Shown here: one piece after another, positions 34,360-43,932 of the stretch
Layout: every line of letters starts with the position of its first letter
Position numbering within the stretch: position 1 is the stretch's first letter
Assembly: GCF_020539525.1 (NCBI RefSeq)
Contig: NZ_JACDXX010000007.1
Span: 1-64,000, forward strand
Source: Pseudogemmobacter faecipullorum
GTDB lineage: Bacteria; Pseudomonadota; Alphaproteobacteria; Rhodobacterales; Rhodobacteraceae
Reading direction: 5' to 3'
DNA length: 64,000 bases
Translations under genes and position numbers: made by a program
The notes under the pieces: model-generated
The model's database searches: none
What the model was told of the DNA's origin: nothing
Seen by the model: the letters and a program-made list of their open reading frames with translations, nothing else

Positions 34360-35217
34360 ATGGCTCACGCAAAGAACCACGATTACCATATTCTGCCACC
34401 GTCGGTCTGGCCTTTCCTTGGCGCTGTCGGGGCATTCATCATGGCCTTCGGCCTCGTGCTGTGGATCTCGCCGCAGATCGACACCTCGACGCCGCTGATG
34501 GCAGTGTTCGGACACCAGCCCTGGGTCTTCATGATCGGTGTTCTGGTGGTGTTTTACACCATGTTCGGCTGGTTCTCGGATATGGTCAAAGAAGGCCAGA
34601 CCGGTGATCATACCCCGGTGGTCCGCATCGGCCTGCGCTACGGCATGCTGTTCTTCATCACCTCGGAGGCGATGTTCTTCGTGGCATGGTTCTGGGCTTT
34701 CTTCAAAGCCCGTCTCTATCCGATGACCGAGGGCAGCCCCTGGGTTGACGGCACCTGGCCGCCGGCTGGTATCGAGACCTTTGATCCCTGGCACCTGCCG
34801 CTGATGAACACCCTGATCCTGCTGCTTTCGGGCTGTGCAGTGACCTGGGCGCATCATGCCATCGCGCATGAGAACAACCGTAAAGACCTGATCCAGGGCC
34901 TGACCATCGGTGTGCTGCTCGGGGTGATCTTCACCTTCCTGCAGGCCTATGAATACAGCCATGCCTCCTTCGGCTTTGCCACCAATATCGACGGCGAGCC
35001 TTCGCTCTATGGCGGCGTGTTCTTCATGGCGACCGGCTTCCACGGCTTCCACGTGCTTATGGGAACCATCATGCTGTTCGTCTGCCTGATGCGTGCCCGT
35101 GCCGGTCACTTCACCCAGGAGCAGCATGTCGGCTTTGAGGCCGCTGCCTGGTACTGGCACTTCGTGGACGTGGTCTGGCTGTTCCTCTTCTTCGTGATCT
35201 ACGTCTGGGGCCAGTAA
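34360..35217 (+). CDS. ctaE: Cytochrome c oxidase subunit III
   Basis: A 285-aa seven-helix subunit III. Typical text: [37 protein letters not shown] (conserved Glu), [36 protein letters not shown] and [16 protein letters not shown]. It completes the structural part of this operon; a hairpin lies 27 bp downstream, before surf1. Confidence 0.97.
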   Translation: MAHAKNHDYHILPPSVWPFLGAVGAFIMAFGLVLWISPQIDTSTPLMAVFGHQPWVFMIGVLVVFYTMFGWFSDMVKEGQTGDHTPVVRIGLRYGMLFFITSEAMFFVAWFWAFFKARLYPMTEGSPWVDGTWPPAGIETFDPWHLPLMNTLILLLSGCAVTWAHHAIAHENNRKDLIQGLTIGVLLGVIFTFLQAYEYSHASFGFATNIDGEPSLYGGVFFMATGFHGFHVLMGTIMLFVCLMRARAGHFTQEQHVGFEAAAWYWHFVDVVWLFLFFVIYVWGQ

Positions 35218-35243
35218 GCCGCCGCGTTGATCCTGACATTCCG

Positions 35244-35270
35244 CGCGGGCCCCTCACCGGGCCCGCGTTT
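35244..35270 (+). terminator. Hairpin between ctaE and surf1
   Basis: CGCGGGCCC / GGGCCCGCG (35244-35267) followed by TTTCTC. It may be a partial terminator that lowers surf1 and thrC expression relative to the oxidase subunits. Confidence 0.6.
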
Positions 35271-35289
35271 CTCATTGCCGGGTGCTGAT

Positions 35290-35955
35290 ATGCGTAAATT
35301 GATCTTTCCGCTGGCGATCGGTCTCGCCGGTCTCGCGGTCCTGCTCTCTCTGGGGTTCTGGCAGCTGCAGCGGCTGGACTGGAAAGAGGGCAGGATTGCC
35401 GAGGCCGAGGCGATGATGGCCCTGCCGCCGGAACCGCTGCCCCTCCGCCCGGATCCGCTGGCTGACCGCTATCGCCCGGCCTTTGCCGAGGGGCGTTTCA
35501 CCGGCGAGGAACTGTTCGTTTTATCCTCGACCCGCGACTATGGTCCGGGCTTTCTGGTGATTGCGGCTTTTGAGACCAGCGATGGCCGCCGGATCCTGGT
35601 CGATCGCGGCTATATCCGCGAAACCGACCGCGACACGCCGCGCCCGGGCCATGCGGCGCGGGTCAGCGGCAATCTGAACTGGCCCGATGACAAGACTTCG
35701 GCCACGCCCGAACCGGATCTGGCCAAGAATTTCTGGTTTGCCCGCGATGTCACGCAGATGTCCGAAGTGCTGAAGACCGAGCCGCTGATGCTGATCGCGG
35801 GCTCCGAAACCGGGGATCAGATCCTGCCGATGCCCGCCACGGCCGCCTTCCGCAATGACCATCTTGGCTATGCAGTGACCTGGTTTGGTCTCGCAGCTGT
35901 CTGGTTGGGGATGACAGGCTACTGGCTCTGGCGTATCAGAGCGCGCAAGGACTGA
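35290..35955 (+). CDS. surf1: SURF1-family oxidase assembly protein
   Basis: A 221-aa protein with membrane helices at both ends (about 4-22 and 195-213) and a periplasmic loop, the SURF1 topology. LLSLGFWQLQRLDWKEG, FRNDHLGYAVTWFGLAA and RILVDRGYIRE are the family motifs. SURF1 helps insert heme A into subunit I. Starts at the ATG at 35290; thrC begins 11 bp after its stop. Confidence 0.93.
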   Translation: MRKLIFPLAIGLAGLAVLLSLGFWQLQRLDWKEGRIAEAEAMMALPPEPLPLRPDPLADRYRPAFAEGRFTGEELFVLSSTRDYGPGFLVIAAFETSDGRRILVDRGYIRETDRDTPRPGHAARVSGNLNWPDDKTSATPEPDLAKNFWFARDVTQMSEVLKTEPLMLIAGSETGDQILPMPATAAFRNDHLGYAVTWFGLAAVWLGMTGYWLWRIRARKD

Positions 35956-35966
35956 GGGGCGAAGAG

Positions 35967-37355
35967 ATGCGATATATTTCGACACGCGGCCAGGCACCGA
36001 TCCTGGGCTTTGGCGAAGCGATGATGACGGGCCTGGCCCGGGATGGCGGGCTTTACGTCCCCGAGAGGGTTCCGGCCTTCACCCGGGAAGAGATCGCCGC
36101 CATGGCGGGCCTGTCCTATGAGGAGCTGGCCTTTAAGGTGATCAGCCCTTTCATCGGGGATTTCTTCGCTGAGGATGAGCTGAAAGGCCTGATCGCTAAG
36201 GCCTATGCCGGCTTCGGCCATGCCGCCCGTGCGCCGCTGAAACAGCTCGGCACCGATCATTTCCTGATGGAACTGTTCCACGGCCCGACGCTGGCATTCA
36301 AAGATTTCGCCATGCAGCTGATCGGTCAGCTGATGCAGGCGGCCCTTGCCAGAACCGGCGAGCGTATCACCATCGTCGGCGCGACCTCGGGGGATACCGG
36401 TTCGGCGGCGATTGAGGCGTTCCGCGGCCTTGCCAATGTCGATGTCTTCATCCTGTTCCCGCATGGCCGGGTCTCAGAGGTGCAGCGCCGTCAGATGACC
36501 ACCCCGGTTGAATCCAATGTCCATGCTCTGGCGCTGGAAGGCGATTTCGATGATTGCCAGTCGCGGCTGAAAGACATGTTCAATGATTTTGACTTCCGCG
36601 ATGGCGTGCGCCTCGCCGGGGTCAATTCGATCAACTGGGCCCGGGTTCTGGCCCAGGTGGTCTATTATTTCCATGCCGGTCTCGCCCTCGGCGCGCCGGG
36701 GCGTAAAGTCAGCTTCACCGTACCGACCGGCAATTTCGGCGATATTTTTGCCGGCTATATTGCCCGCAAAATGGGGCTGCCGATTGAGCGCCTGGTGATC
36801 GCCACCAATCAGAATGACATTCTGGACCGGGCGATGAAAACCGGCGAATACCGCATGACCGGGGTTGATCCCTCTTATTCGCCCTCGATGGATATTCAGA
36901 TCTCGTCGAATTTTGAGCGCGCGCTGTTTGACGCGCTCGGCCGCGACGGGGCGGCGGTTCAGGCGCTGATGGATAGTCTGAAGCAATCGGGTGGTTTCAC
37001 CATTCCGGCAGAAGCGCTGAAAATGCTGCGCGAGACCTTCCTTTCGGGGCGCGCCTCCGAGGAAGAGACCCTCGCCACCATCCGCTCGGAACTGGCGGCC
37101 AGCGGTGAGCTGCTCTGCCCGCATTCGGCGGTGGCGGTGAAAGTCGCGCATGAAAATGCCGGACAGGGCATGATGGTCACCCTTGCCACCGCGCATCCGG
37201 CCAAATTCCCCGATGCGGTTGAAAAGGCTTCGGGCCTCCGTCCGGCGCTGCCGCCGCGCATGGCCGATCTGTTCGGGCGTGAAGAGCGCGTCACCCGCGT
37301 GCCGAACGATCTTGGCGCGCTGACCAGCCTGATCCGCGAGCGGCTGGGCAAATAA
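35967..37355 (+). CDS. thrC: Threonine synthase
   Basis: A 462-aa PLP enzyme turning O-phosphohomoserine into threonine. FHGPTLAFKDFAMQLIG holds the PLP-binding lysine and ATSGDTGSAAIEAF the phosphate loop; the N-terminal MRYISTRGQAPILGFGEAMMTGLARDGGLYVPE is typical of the long (class 2) form. It sits between surf1 and the M16 peptidase, an order shared by many Rhodobacterales. lysC, in the same aspartate pathway, lies 5 kb further on. Confidence 0.97.
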   Translation: MRYISTRGQAPILGFGEAMMTGLARDGGLYVPERVPAFTREEIAAMAGLSYEELAFKVISPFIGDFFAEDELKGLIAKAYAGFGHAARAPLKQLGTDHFLMELFHGPTLAFKDFAMQLIGQLMQAALARTGERITIVGATSGDTGSAAIEAFRGLANVDVFILFPHGRVSEVQRRQMTTPVESNVHALALEGDFDDCQSRLKDMFNDFDFRDGVRLAGVNSINWARVLAQVVYYFHAGLALGAPGRKVSFTVPTGNFGDIFAGYIARKMGLPIERLVIATNQNDILDRAMKTGEYRMTGVDPSYSPSMDIQISSNFERALFDALGRDGAAVQALMDSLKQSGGFTIPAEALKMLRETFLSGRASEEETLATIRSELAASGELLCPHSAVAVKVAHENAGQGMMVTLATAHPAKFPDAVEKASGLRPALPPRMADLFGREERVTRVPNDLGALTSLIRERLGK

Positions 37356-37545
37356 CCTCTCCGGTGCGACCGGAATTGCCCGGGCGGAGAAAAACCGCCC
37401 GGGCACTGCACCTCCGGGCCAGCTGCGGTGCCCGGGAAAGCGGAGGGGCGAGCGCCTCCCTCTTTCGCGCCGCCTGCCAAAGCGTTAAAAGCGCCTGGCT
37501 ATCTTTTCCCGGGCCCTGCGCGGCCCCTGTCGGAGCAGTCACAGC

Positions 37546-38805
37546 TTGTCAGTCCGCATTCACACGCTTTCCAACGGTTTTCGCATCGTCACCGAATCCA
37601 TGCCCGGGCTGAAATCAGCCACGGTCGGGATCTGGGTCGGCGCTGGCGGTCGCCATGAGGGCGCGTCCGAGAACGGCATTGCGCATTTCCTTGAGCATAT
37701 GGCGTTCAAGGGCACGCCCACGCGTTCGGCGCTGAGGATTGCCGAAGAGATTGAGGATGTCGGCGGCTATATCAACGCCTATACCTCGCGCGAGATGACG
37801 GCCTATTATGCCCGCTGTCTTTCGGTTGATGTGCCGCGTGCTCTGTCGGTGATCTCGGATATCGTGCTCAATCCGCTGTTCAGCCAGGAGGATATCGAGA
37901 CCGAGCGTCATGTGATCCTGCAAGAAATCGGCCAGACCAATGACACGCCCGACGATATCATTTTCGACTGGCTGCATGAGGTGACCTATCCGGGCCAGGC
38001 CTTTGGCCGCACCATCCTCGGGCCGGAGGAAAAAGTCGCCTCCTTCACCGCCGATGACTTCCGCCGCTTCGTTGCGCGCCATTATGGCCCGGACCGGATG
38101 ATCCTTTCGGCTGCGGGCGGCGTGGATCACGACAGCATCGTCGCCGAGGCGGAAAAGGTCTTTGGCGATCTGACGCCGGTCGGCAGCTTCAAAGCCGAAG
38201 GTGCACGCTTCCTGGTGGGGGAGCGGCGCGAGGAGAAAGACCTTGAGCAGGCGCATTTCGCGCTGAACCTTGAGGCGCCCTCCTATCGCGATCCGGCGGT
38301 CTATGCGGCTCAGGTCTGGTCGACGGCAATGGGCGGCGGTATGTCCTCGCGCCTGTTCCAGAAGATCCGCGAAGAGCGCGGCCTGTGCTATTCGATCCAT
38401 GCCCAGAGCTCGGCCTATGATGATACCGGCCATGTCACGATCTATGCCGGTACTTCGGCGGCTGAGATCGGCGAACTGGCCGAGCTGACCGTGGCCGAGC
38501 TGAAACGCGCCGCCGGGGATATGTCCGATGCCGAAGTGGCCCGGGCCCGGGCGCAGCTTTCAGCCGGAATGCTGATGGGGCTGGAAAGCCCGTCGTCGCG
38601 CGCCGAGCGCAATGCGCGGATGCTCTCGGTCTGGAACCGGGTGCCCGATCTTGATGAGACCGTGCGCAAGGTCGAGGCGGTGACCACCGCCGATGTCCGC
38701 GACACTGCCGCGCAGATGCTGAAAGCTCCGGTGGCGCTCGCGGTCTATGGTCCGGTTTCGCTGGCGCCCTCGCTGGCGGCGCTCAGGAGCGAGATGGCGG
38801 CCTGA
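37546..38805 (+). CDS. M16-family zinc peptidase (processing-peptidase-like)
   Basis: A 419-aa M16B peptidase related to mitochondrial processing peptidase beta. The inverted zinc motif HxxEH is in GIAHFLEHMAFKGT (His47, Glu50, His51), with the distal Glu in the following helix; SSRLFQKIREERGLCYSIHA is the conserved C-terminal-domain motif. The start is TTG at 37546 with GGAG about 10 nt upstream. Its stop overlaps the start of the acetyltransferase gene by one base. Confidence 0.92.
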   Translation: MSVRIHTLSNGFRIVTESMPGLKSATVGIWVGAGGRHEGASENGIAHFLEHMAFKGTPTRSALRIAEEIEDVGGYINAYTSREMTAYYARCLSVDVPRALSVISDIVLNPLFSQEDIETERHVILQEIGQTNDTPDDIIFDWLHEVTYPGQAFGRTILGPEEKVASFTADDFRRFVARHYGPDRMILSAAGGVDHDSIVAEAEKVFGDLTPVGSFKAEGARFLVGERREEKDLEQAHFALNLEAPSYRDPAVYAAQVWSTAMGGGMSSRLFQKIREERGLCYSIHAQSSAYDDTGHVTIYAGTSAAEIGELAELTVAELKRAAGDMSDAEVARARAQLSAGMLMGLESPSSRAERNARMLSVWNRVPDLDETVRKVEAVTTADVRDTAAQMLKAPVALAVYGPVSLAPSLAALRSEMAA

Positions 38806-39395
38806 TGCTTGGCCTGGCGCGCAAGGTCCGGATTGAATCCCAGCGGCTGAGCCTGCGCCTGCCGGTGCATGATGACTGGCGGCAATGGAGCGGGCTGCGC
38901 GAGGCCAGCGCGGCTTTCCTGACCCCATGGGAGCCGGTCTGGTCCGAGAACCATCTGTCGCGCCGCAATTTCACCAGCCGGGTCTACTGGGCCCGGCGGG
39001 CCGAGGCCCAGGGAACGGCGCTGCCGCTGATGCTGATCCGGCGCGAGGATCAGGCGCTGATCGGGGCCATAACCCTTGATAATATCCGCCGTGGCCCGGC
39101 CCAGGCCGGCACGGTCGGCTATTGGATCGGCGCGCCCTATGCGCGTCAGGGCTATATGCGTGAGGCGCTGCAGGCGCTGGTGAATTACGCGTTCCAGCGC
39201 ATGGATCTGAGCCGGATCGAGGCGGCCTGCCTGCCGGAAAACAGCGCCTCGCGCGGGGTGCTGGAAAAAAGCGGCTTCAAATATGAGGGCGTGGCCCAGG
39301 CCTATCTGCAGATCAATGGCCGCTGGCGCAACCATGTGCTTTACTCCTGCCTGCGCGCCGACCGCCGGGGCCGGACCGATGTTGGCCCGGCCTGA
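38805..39395 (+). CDS. GNAT acetyltransferase, RimJ/RimL type
   Basis: A 196-aa acetyl-CoA-dependent N-acetyltransferase. ESQRLSLRLPVHDDWRQWSGLR is the RimJ-like opening, IGAITLDNIRRG and GYWIGAPYARQGYMREALQAL form the acetyl-CoA-binding region, and CLPENSASRGVLEKSGFKYEG is the conserved motif B. RimJ acetylates ribosomal protein S5, but the true substrate here is unknown. Translationally coupled to the M16 peptidase (TGATG). Confidence 0.85.
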   Translation: MLGLARKVRIESQRLSLRLPVHDDWRQWSGLREASAAFLTPWEPVWSENHLSRRNFTSRVYWARRAEAQGTALPLMLIRREDQALIGAITLDNIRRGPAQAGTVGYWIGAPYARQGYMREALQALVNYAFQRMDLSRIEAACLPENSASRGVLEKSGFKYEGVAQAYLQINGRWRNHVLYSCLRADRRGRTDVGPA

Positions 39396-39435
39396 GGCCA
39401 GATTTTTCAGACCAGATTAATTCCGGGACAGACCA

Positions 39436-40851
39436 GTGCTGAATGATTGCGCCCCCGCCTTCCTCGCCCGCCTTGCCGCCGCTTTGCCCGAAGGCACGCT
39501 GCGCGAGGCAGAGCCGCGCCATCTGACCGAGCCGCGCGGCAAATGGCAGGGCAGGCCGGGCATGGTGGCCCTGCCGCGCAGCACCGCCGAGGTCTCGGTC
39601 ATTCTGCGCCACTGCCATGCGGCGCGGGTCGGCGTGGTGCCCCAGGGCGGCGGCACCGGCCTCGTCTCGGGGCAGGTGATGGCGCAAGGGCCTTTGCCGC
39701 TGGTGCTGTCGCTTGAGCGGATGAACCGGCTGCGCGGCATCTGGCCCGGGGAAAACACCCTCACGGTTGAGGCCGGGATGACCCTGCAGGCGGTGCAGGA
39801 GGCGGCCGCAGCGGTGGGGCGGCTGTTCCCCTTGTCGCTGGCCTCGCAGGGCACGGCGACGATCGGCGGCAATCTGGCGACCAATGCCGGCGGCACGCAG
39901 GTTTTGCGCTATGGCACGGCGCGTGAGCTTTGCCTCGGCATTGAGACGGTCTTTGCCGATGGCCAGATCATGTCGGGGCTGAAGCGCCTGCGCAAAGACA
40001 ATACCGGCTATGATATCAAAGACCTGGTGATCGGATCCGAGGGCAGCCTTGGCGTGATCACCGCCGCCTCGCTGCGCCTTTTCCCGCAGCCCGATCAGCG
40101 TCTTGTCGCTGTATTGGCCATAGCCTCGCCCGCCGCTGCTTTGCGCCTGTTGCGCCTTGCCGAGGCACGCGCCGGGGGCCTTGTGTCAGGCTTTGAGCTG
40201 ATCTCGCGCCAGGGCTTTGATTTTATGGTGGAAACCGGCCTGCCGGGCCGGGCGCCCTTTGCCGAAGTGCCAGACTGGATGGTGCTGATCGAGCTGGGCC
40301 TGCCGCGGGCGATGGAGGGCGAGGCTGTGCTGGCCGCGATCTATGAGGAGGGGGCGGAGCAGGGCCTTGTCCTCGACGGGGTGATTGCCCATTCCGAAGC
40401 TCAGGCTGATCAGCTCTGGGCCCTGCGTGAGAGCATTCCCGATGCCAATCGCCGCGTCGGCTCGATCTCGAGCCATGATGTTTCGCTGCCGATCAGCGAG
40501 ATCGCGGAATTTATCGACACCGCCCCGGCGCGGCTGCGCCAGCTGGCCGATATCCGCATCAACTGCTTTGGCCATCTGGGCGATGGCAATCTGCATTTCA
40601 ATCTTTTCCCGGCCAAAGGCCGCCAGCGCGGAGACTATGCCGCCGAGGCCCGGGCGCTGTCGGATCTGGTGCATGAGATGGTGGTCGCGCGCGAGGGTTC
40701 GATCTCGGCTGAACATGGGATCGGCCGGCTGAAAGTGGGCGAACTGCAGCGCTTTGGCGATCCGGCACGGCTGGCGGCAATGCGGGCGGTGAAAACCGCG
40801 CTCGATCCCTTTGGCATTCTGAACCCGGGCGCGGTGCTGCCGCTGGAATGA
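39436..40851 (+). CDS. FAD-binding oxidase of the GlcD / D-2-hydroxyacid dehydrogenase family
   Basis: A 471-aa flavoprotein with an N-terminal PCMH FAD domain (VVPQGGGTGLVSGQV; SLASQGTATIGGNLATNAGGTQVLRYG; DLVIGSEGSLGVITAA) and a C-terminal catalytic domain with the metal-site motif NCFGHLGDGNLHFN and SISAEHGIGRLKVGEL. It could oxidise D-lactate, glycolate or D-2-hydroxyglutarate; the sequence alone does not decide. The start is a GTG at 39436. Confidence 0.88.
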   Translation: MLNDCAPAFLARLAAALPEGTLREAEPRHLTEPRGKWQGRPGMVALPRSTAEVSVILRHCHAARVGVVPQGGGTGLVSGQVMAQGPLPLVLSLERMNRLRGIWPGENTLTVEAGMTLQAVQEAAAAVGRLFPLSLASQGTATIGGNLATNAGGTQVLRYGTARELCLGIETVFADGQIMSGLKRLRKDNTGYDIKDLVIGSEGSLGVITAASLRLFPQPDQRLVAVLAIASPAAALRLLRLAEARAGGLVSGFELISRQGFDFMVETGLPGRAPFAEVPDWMVLIELGLPRAMEGEAVLAAIYEEGAEQGLVLDGVIAHSEAQADQLWALRESIPDANRRVGSISSHDVSLPISEIAEFIDTAPARLRQLADIRINCFGHLGDGNLHFNLFPAKGRQRGDYAAEARALSDLVHEMVVAREGSISAEHGIGRLKVGELQRFGDPARLAAMRAVKTALDPFGILNPGAVLPLE

Positions 40852-40896
40852 GGCGAAACCGGGGGCCAGCGGCCCCCTTTATGTGGTTCCGGGGCC

Positions 40897-41436
40897 TCAG
40901 AGCCCCTCAAATTCGCAAAGCGTATGAACCGCCATACCCATGGCCTCCAGCCGTTTACGCCCGCCCAGCTCGGGCAGATCGACGACGAAGGCGCAGGCCA
41001 GAACTTCGGCCCCAAGTTTGCGGATCAGCGAGATTCCGGCCTCGGCGGTGCCGCCGGTGGCCAGAAGATCATCGACCAGCAGCACCTTCTCACCCGGCTG
41101 CAAGGCATCCTGATGCATCTCAACCACCGCCTCGCCATATTCGAGACTATAGGCCTGCGACACCGTGGCGCCCGGCAGTTTGCCTTTCTTGCGTACCGGC
41201 ACGAAGCCGGTCGAGAGCTGATGCGCCACCGCGCCGCCCAGGATGAAGCCGCGCGCCTCAAGCCCGACCACCTTATCAATCCGGCTGCCGGCCCAGGGCT
41301 CAACCAGCTGATCGACGCAGAGGCGGAAGCCGCGCGGATCGGCGAAGAGCGTGGTCACATCGCGAAACAGGATCCCCTCATGCGGGAAATCCACGATGGT
41401 GCGGATATAGTCGCGCACAGTTTTCTTCACAGGCAT
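40897..41436 (-). CDS. apt: Adenine phosphoribosyltransferase
   Basis: A 179-aa type I phosphoribosyltransferase converting adenine and PRPP to [22 protein letters not shown] at the N-terminus and the PRPP loop [19 protein letters not shown] are diagnostic. It lies 13 bp downstream of mtnP on the same strand, so the adenine released by MtnP can be salvaged by the product of the next gene. Confidence 0.96.
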   Translation of the reverse strand: MPVKKTVRDYIRTIVDFPHEGILFRDVTTLFADPRGFRLCVDQLVEPWAGSRIDKVVGLEARGFILGGAVAHQLSTGFVPVRKKGKLPGATVSQAYSLEYGEAVVEMHQDALQPGEKVLLVDDLLATGGTAEAGISLIRKLGAEVLACAFVVDLPELGGRKRLEAMGMAVHTLCEFEGL

Positions 41437-41449
41437 GTCTCAGGCTTTC

Positions 41450-42316
41450 TCACAACAGCCGCCCGGCAATGGCATCCAGTTTCGCAGCCAGGGCCGGATC
41501 TCGTTTCTCCGAAGCGGTGATCAGTGCCGTATCCAGCGCCCGGTCGCAACCACAGGGGCAGGCGCCGGGCCGCGCCTCAAGGGCAGCGGGCAGAGCAGCG
41601 ATCACATTGCGGGCCTTATCGGCATTGGCGCTCAGGGTGGCAATCACCGCCGCAACATCCACCGCATCATGGCCGGGATGCCAGCAGTCGAAATCGGTGA
41701 CCATGGCGAGGCTGGCATAGCAAAGCTCGGCCTCGCGGGCGAGTTTCGCCTCGGGGCAGCCGGTCATGCCGATCACATCCGCGCCCCATTGCCGGTAGAG
41801 CCTGCTTTCCGCCAGGGTCGAGAACTGCGGCCCCTCCATCACCAGATAGGTGGCGCCCTGATGCAGCTTCACCCCGGCCGAGGCTGCTGCGCTGAGGACT
41901 TCTGCGCCGAGCCTTGCGCAGGTCGGATGGGCAAAGCCGACATGGGCGACGAGCCCCTCGCCGAAGAAGCTTTTCTCGCGGGCGAAAGAGCGGTCGATAT
42001 ACTGATCGACCAGCACGAAATCTCCGGGCGGCAGATCCTCGCGCAGCGAACCCACCGCCGAGACCGCCAGAATATCGGTGCAGCCGAGGCGTTTGAGCGC
42101 ATCAATATTGGCGCGGTAGGGCAGTGAGGAGGGGCTGTGGACATGGCCCCTGCCATGGCGCGGCAGGAAGGCCAGTTCAGTACCGTTCAGCCGCCCGGTC
42201 AGGATCTGGTCTGAAGCCGCGCCCCAGGGGGTGGCGACCTCCTGCCATTGCGCCGCTTCCAGCCCGGAGATCTGATAGACCCCCGACCCGCCGATAATTC
42301 CGATTTTTCTCTGCAC
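41450..42316 (-). CDS. mtnP: S-methyl-5'-thioadenosine phosphorylase
   Basis: A 288-aa phosphorylase splitting methylthioadenosine into adenine and methylthioribose-1-phosphate. IGIIGGSGVYQI at the N-terminus, the phosphate site LPRHGRGHVHSPSSLPYRANI, VMEGPQFSTLAESRLYR and GMTGCPEAKLAREAELCY are the PNP/MTAP signatures. I start at GTG 42316 (VQRKIGIIGG), with AGGA about 9 nt upstream; the open frame further upstream is not protein-like. Operon with apt. Confidence 0.95.
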   Translation of the reverse strand: MQRKIGIIGGSGVYQISGLEAAQWQEVATPWGAASDQILTGRLNGTELAFLPRHGRGHVHSPSSLPYRANIDALKRLGCTDILAVSAVGSLREDLPPGDFVLVDQYIDRSFAREKSFFGEGLVAHVGFAHPTCARLGAEVLSAAASAGVKLHQGATYLVMEGPQFSTLAESRLYRQWGADVIGMTGCPEAKLAREAELCYASLAMVTDFDCWHPGHDAVDVAAVIATLSANADKARNVIAALPAALEARPGACPCGCDRALDTALITASEKRDPALAAKLDAIAGRLL

Positions 42317-42595
42317 GGATGGCTTCCTGCTGCTGACCTGTTTTCGCCGCGACGATAGCGCCGGGCAGGATTCGCGCAAAGCCTCTGGCAGGGGGCCGGA
42401 TCTTTTGCGGCGACAGGTAAACAGTCACGCAGCATTTGCCCGCGAAAGCCCCAGGCGGATTGCCGGAAAATTCCGCAGATCCCTTTCTGGCGCAAGCTTC
42501 TTTGCCTGGGCTGCGCACCTCCCCTTGCGCAGGAAAGGGTCAGGGGCTAGGAAGCGCGCGATTTGAATGCCCTTTATGGGGCGCGGGGGGGTCAG

Positions 42596-43855
42596 ATGCC
42601 GCTTCTGGTGATGAAATTCGGAGGCACTTCGGTTGCGGATCTTGACCGCATCGCGAATGCCGCCAAAAAAGTACAGCGCGAGGTTGAGCGCGGTTACGAT
42701 GTGATCGTGATCGTTTCGGCGATGTCGGGCAAGACCAATGAGCTGGTGGGCTGGGTCGAAGGCACTTCCAAGCTCTATGACGCCCGCGAATATGACGCTG
42801 TCGTCGCCTCGGGTGAGAATGTGACCGCCGGTCTGATGGCGCTGCGTCTGCAGGAAATGGGGGTTCCGGCCCGCTCCTGGCAGGGCTGGCAGGTGCCGAT
42901 CAACACCACTTCGGTGCATAGCTCGGCCCGGTTCGTCTCGATTCCGCGCGAAAATATGGATGCGAAATTCGCCGAGGGCTTTAAGGTTGCCGTGGTTGCG
43001 GGTTTCCAGGGCCTCAGCCCTGAGGGCCGCATCACCACGCTCGGCCGCGGTGGCTCGGATACCACGGCTGTCGCCTTTGCCGCTGCCTTTGAGGCAGAGC
43101 GCTGCGATATCTATACCGATGTCGATGGCGTCTATACCACCGATCCGCGCGTCAGCTCAAAAGCGCGCAAGCTTGATAAAATCGCCTTTGAAGAGATGCT
43201 GGAACTGTCATCGCTCGGGGCGAAAGTGTTGCAAACCCGTTCGGTCGAACTGGCGATGCGCTTTAAAGTGCGGCTGCGGGTGCTCTCCTCCTTTGAGGAA
43301 ACCGACGAAAACTCCGGGACACTGGTCTGCGACGAGGAAGAAATCATGGAATCGAAAGTCGTTAACGGCGTTGCTTTCTCGCGCGAGGAAGCAAAGATCA
43401 CCCTCTTCACCATCGAAGACCGCCCCGGTGTCGCCCAGGCGATCTTTGGGCCGCTGGCTGAGGCCGGGGTCAATGTCGATATGATCGTTCAGAATATTTC
43501 TGAAAAAGATTACGATGATGAGCATCCGGGCGCGGTCACCGATATGACCTTCTCCTGCCCGATCAACCAGGTCGAGCGTGCGAAGAAGGCCCTGGAGCAG
43601 GCTCAGGCCCGTGGCGAGATCAAATATGATGAGCTGATCATCGATACCGAAGTGGCCAAGGTTTCGGTCGTCGGCATCGGTATGCGCAGCCAGGTTGGTG
43701 TCGCGGCGCGGACCTTCGAGGCTCTGGCCGCCGAAGGCATCAATATCAAAGTGATCTCGACCTCTGAGATCAAAATCTCGGTGCTGATTGACCGTAAATA
43801 TCTCGAACTGGCCGTGCAGGCGCTGCATGATGCTTTCGAGCTGGAAAAAGCCTGA
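42596..43855 (+). CDS. lysC: Aspartate kinase
   Basis: A 419-aa monofunctional aspartokinase for the lysine/threonine/methionine pathway. The catalytic domain opens with LVMKFGGTSVADLDRI and has GRGGSDTTAVAFAAAFEAERCDIYTDVDGVYTTDPR. Two C-terminal ACT domains follow (FTIEDRPGVAQAIFGPLAEAGVNVDMI and VSVVGIGMRSQVGVAARTFEALAAEGINIKVISTSEIKISVLI), which bind feedback inhibitors. Start ATG 42596 (MPLLVMKF). Followed by a bidirectional terminator. Confidence 0.96.
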   Translation: MPLLVMKFGGTSVADLDRIANAAKKVQREVERGYDVIVIVSAMSGKTNELVGWVEGTSKLYDAREYDAVVASGENVTAGLMALRLQEMGVPARSWQGWQVPINTTSVHSSARFVSIPRENMDAKFAEGFKVAVVAGFQGLSPEGRITTLGRGGSDTTAVAFAAAFEAERCDIYTDVDGVYTTDPRVSSKARKLDKIAFEEMLELSSLGAKVLQTRSVELAMRFKVRLRVLSSFEETDENSGTLVCDEEEIMESKVVNGVAFSREEAKITLFTIEDRPGVAQAIFGPLAEAGVNVDMIVQNISEKDYDDEHPGAVTDMTFSCPINQVERAKKALEQAQARGEIKYDELIIDTEVAKVSVVGIGMRSQVGVAARTFEALAAEGINIKVISTSEIKISVLIDRKYLELAVQALHDAFELEKA

Positions 43856-43874
43856 TCGGGCCCGGGATCTGAAT

Positions 43875-43903
43875 AAAACGCCCCGTCAGTGACGGGGCGT
43901 TTT
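43875..43903. terminator. Bidirectional terminator after lysC
   Basis: AACGCCCCGTCA / TGACGGGGCGTT forms a near-perfect stem flanked by A and T runs. Convergent with the glycosyltransferase-like gene. Confidence 0.85.
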
Positions 43904-43932
43904 GCATTTCAGGGGGGGCGGGGCTGGCGGGA

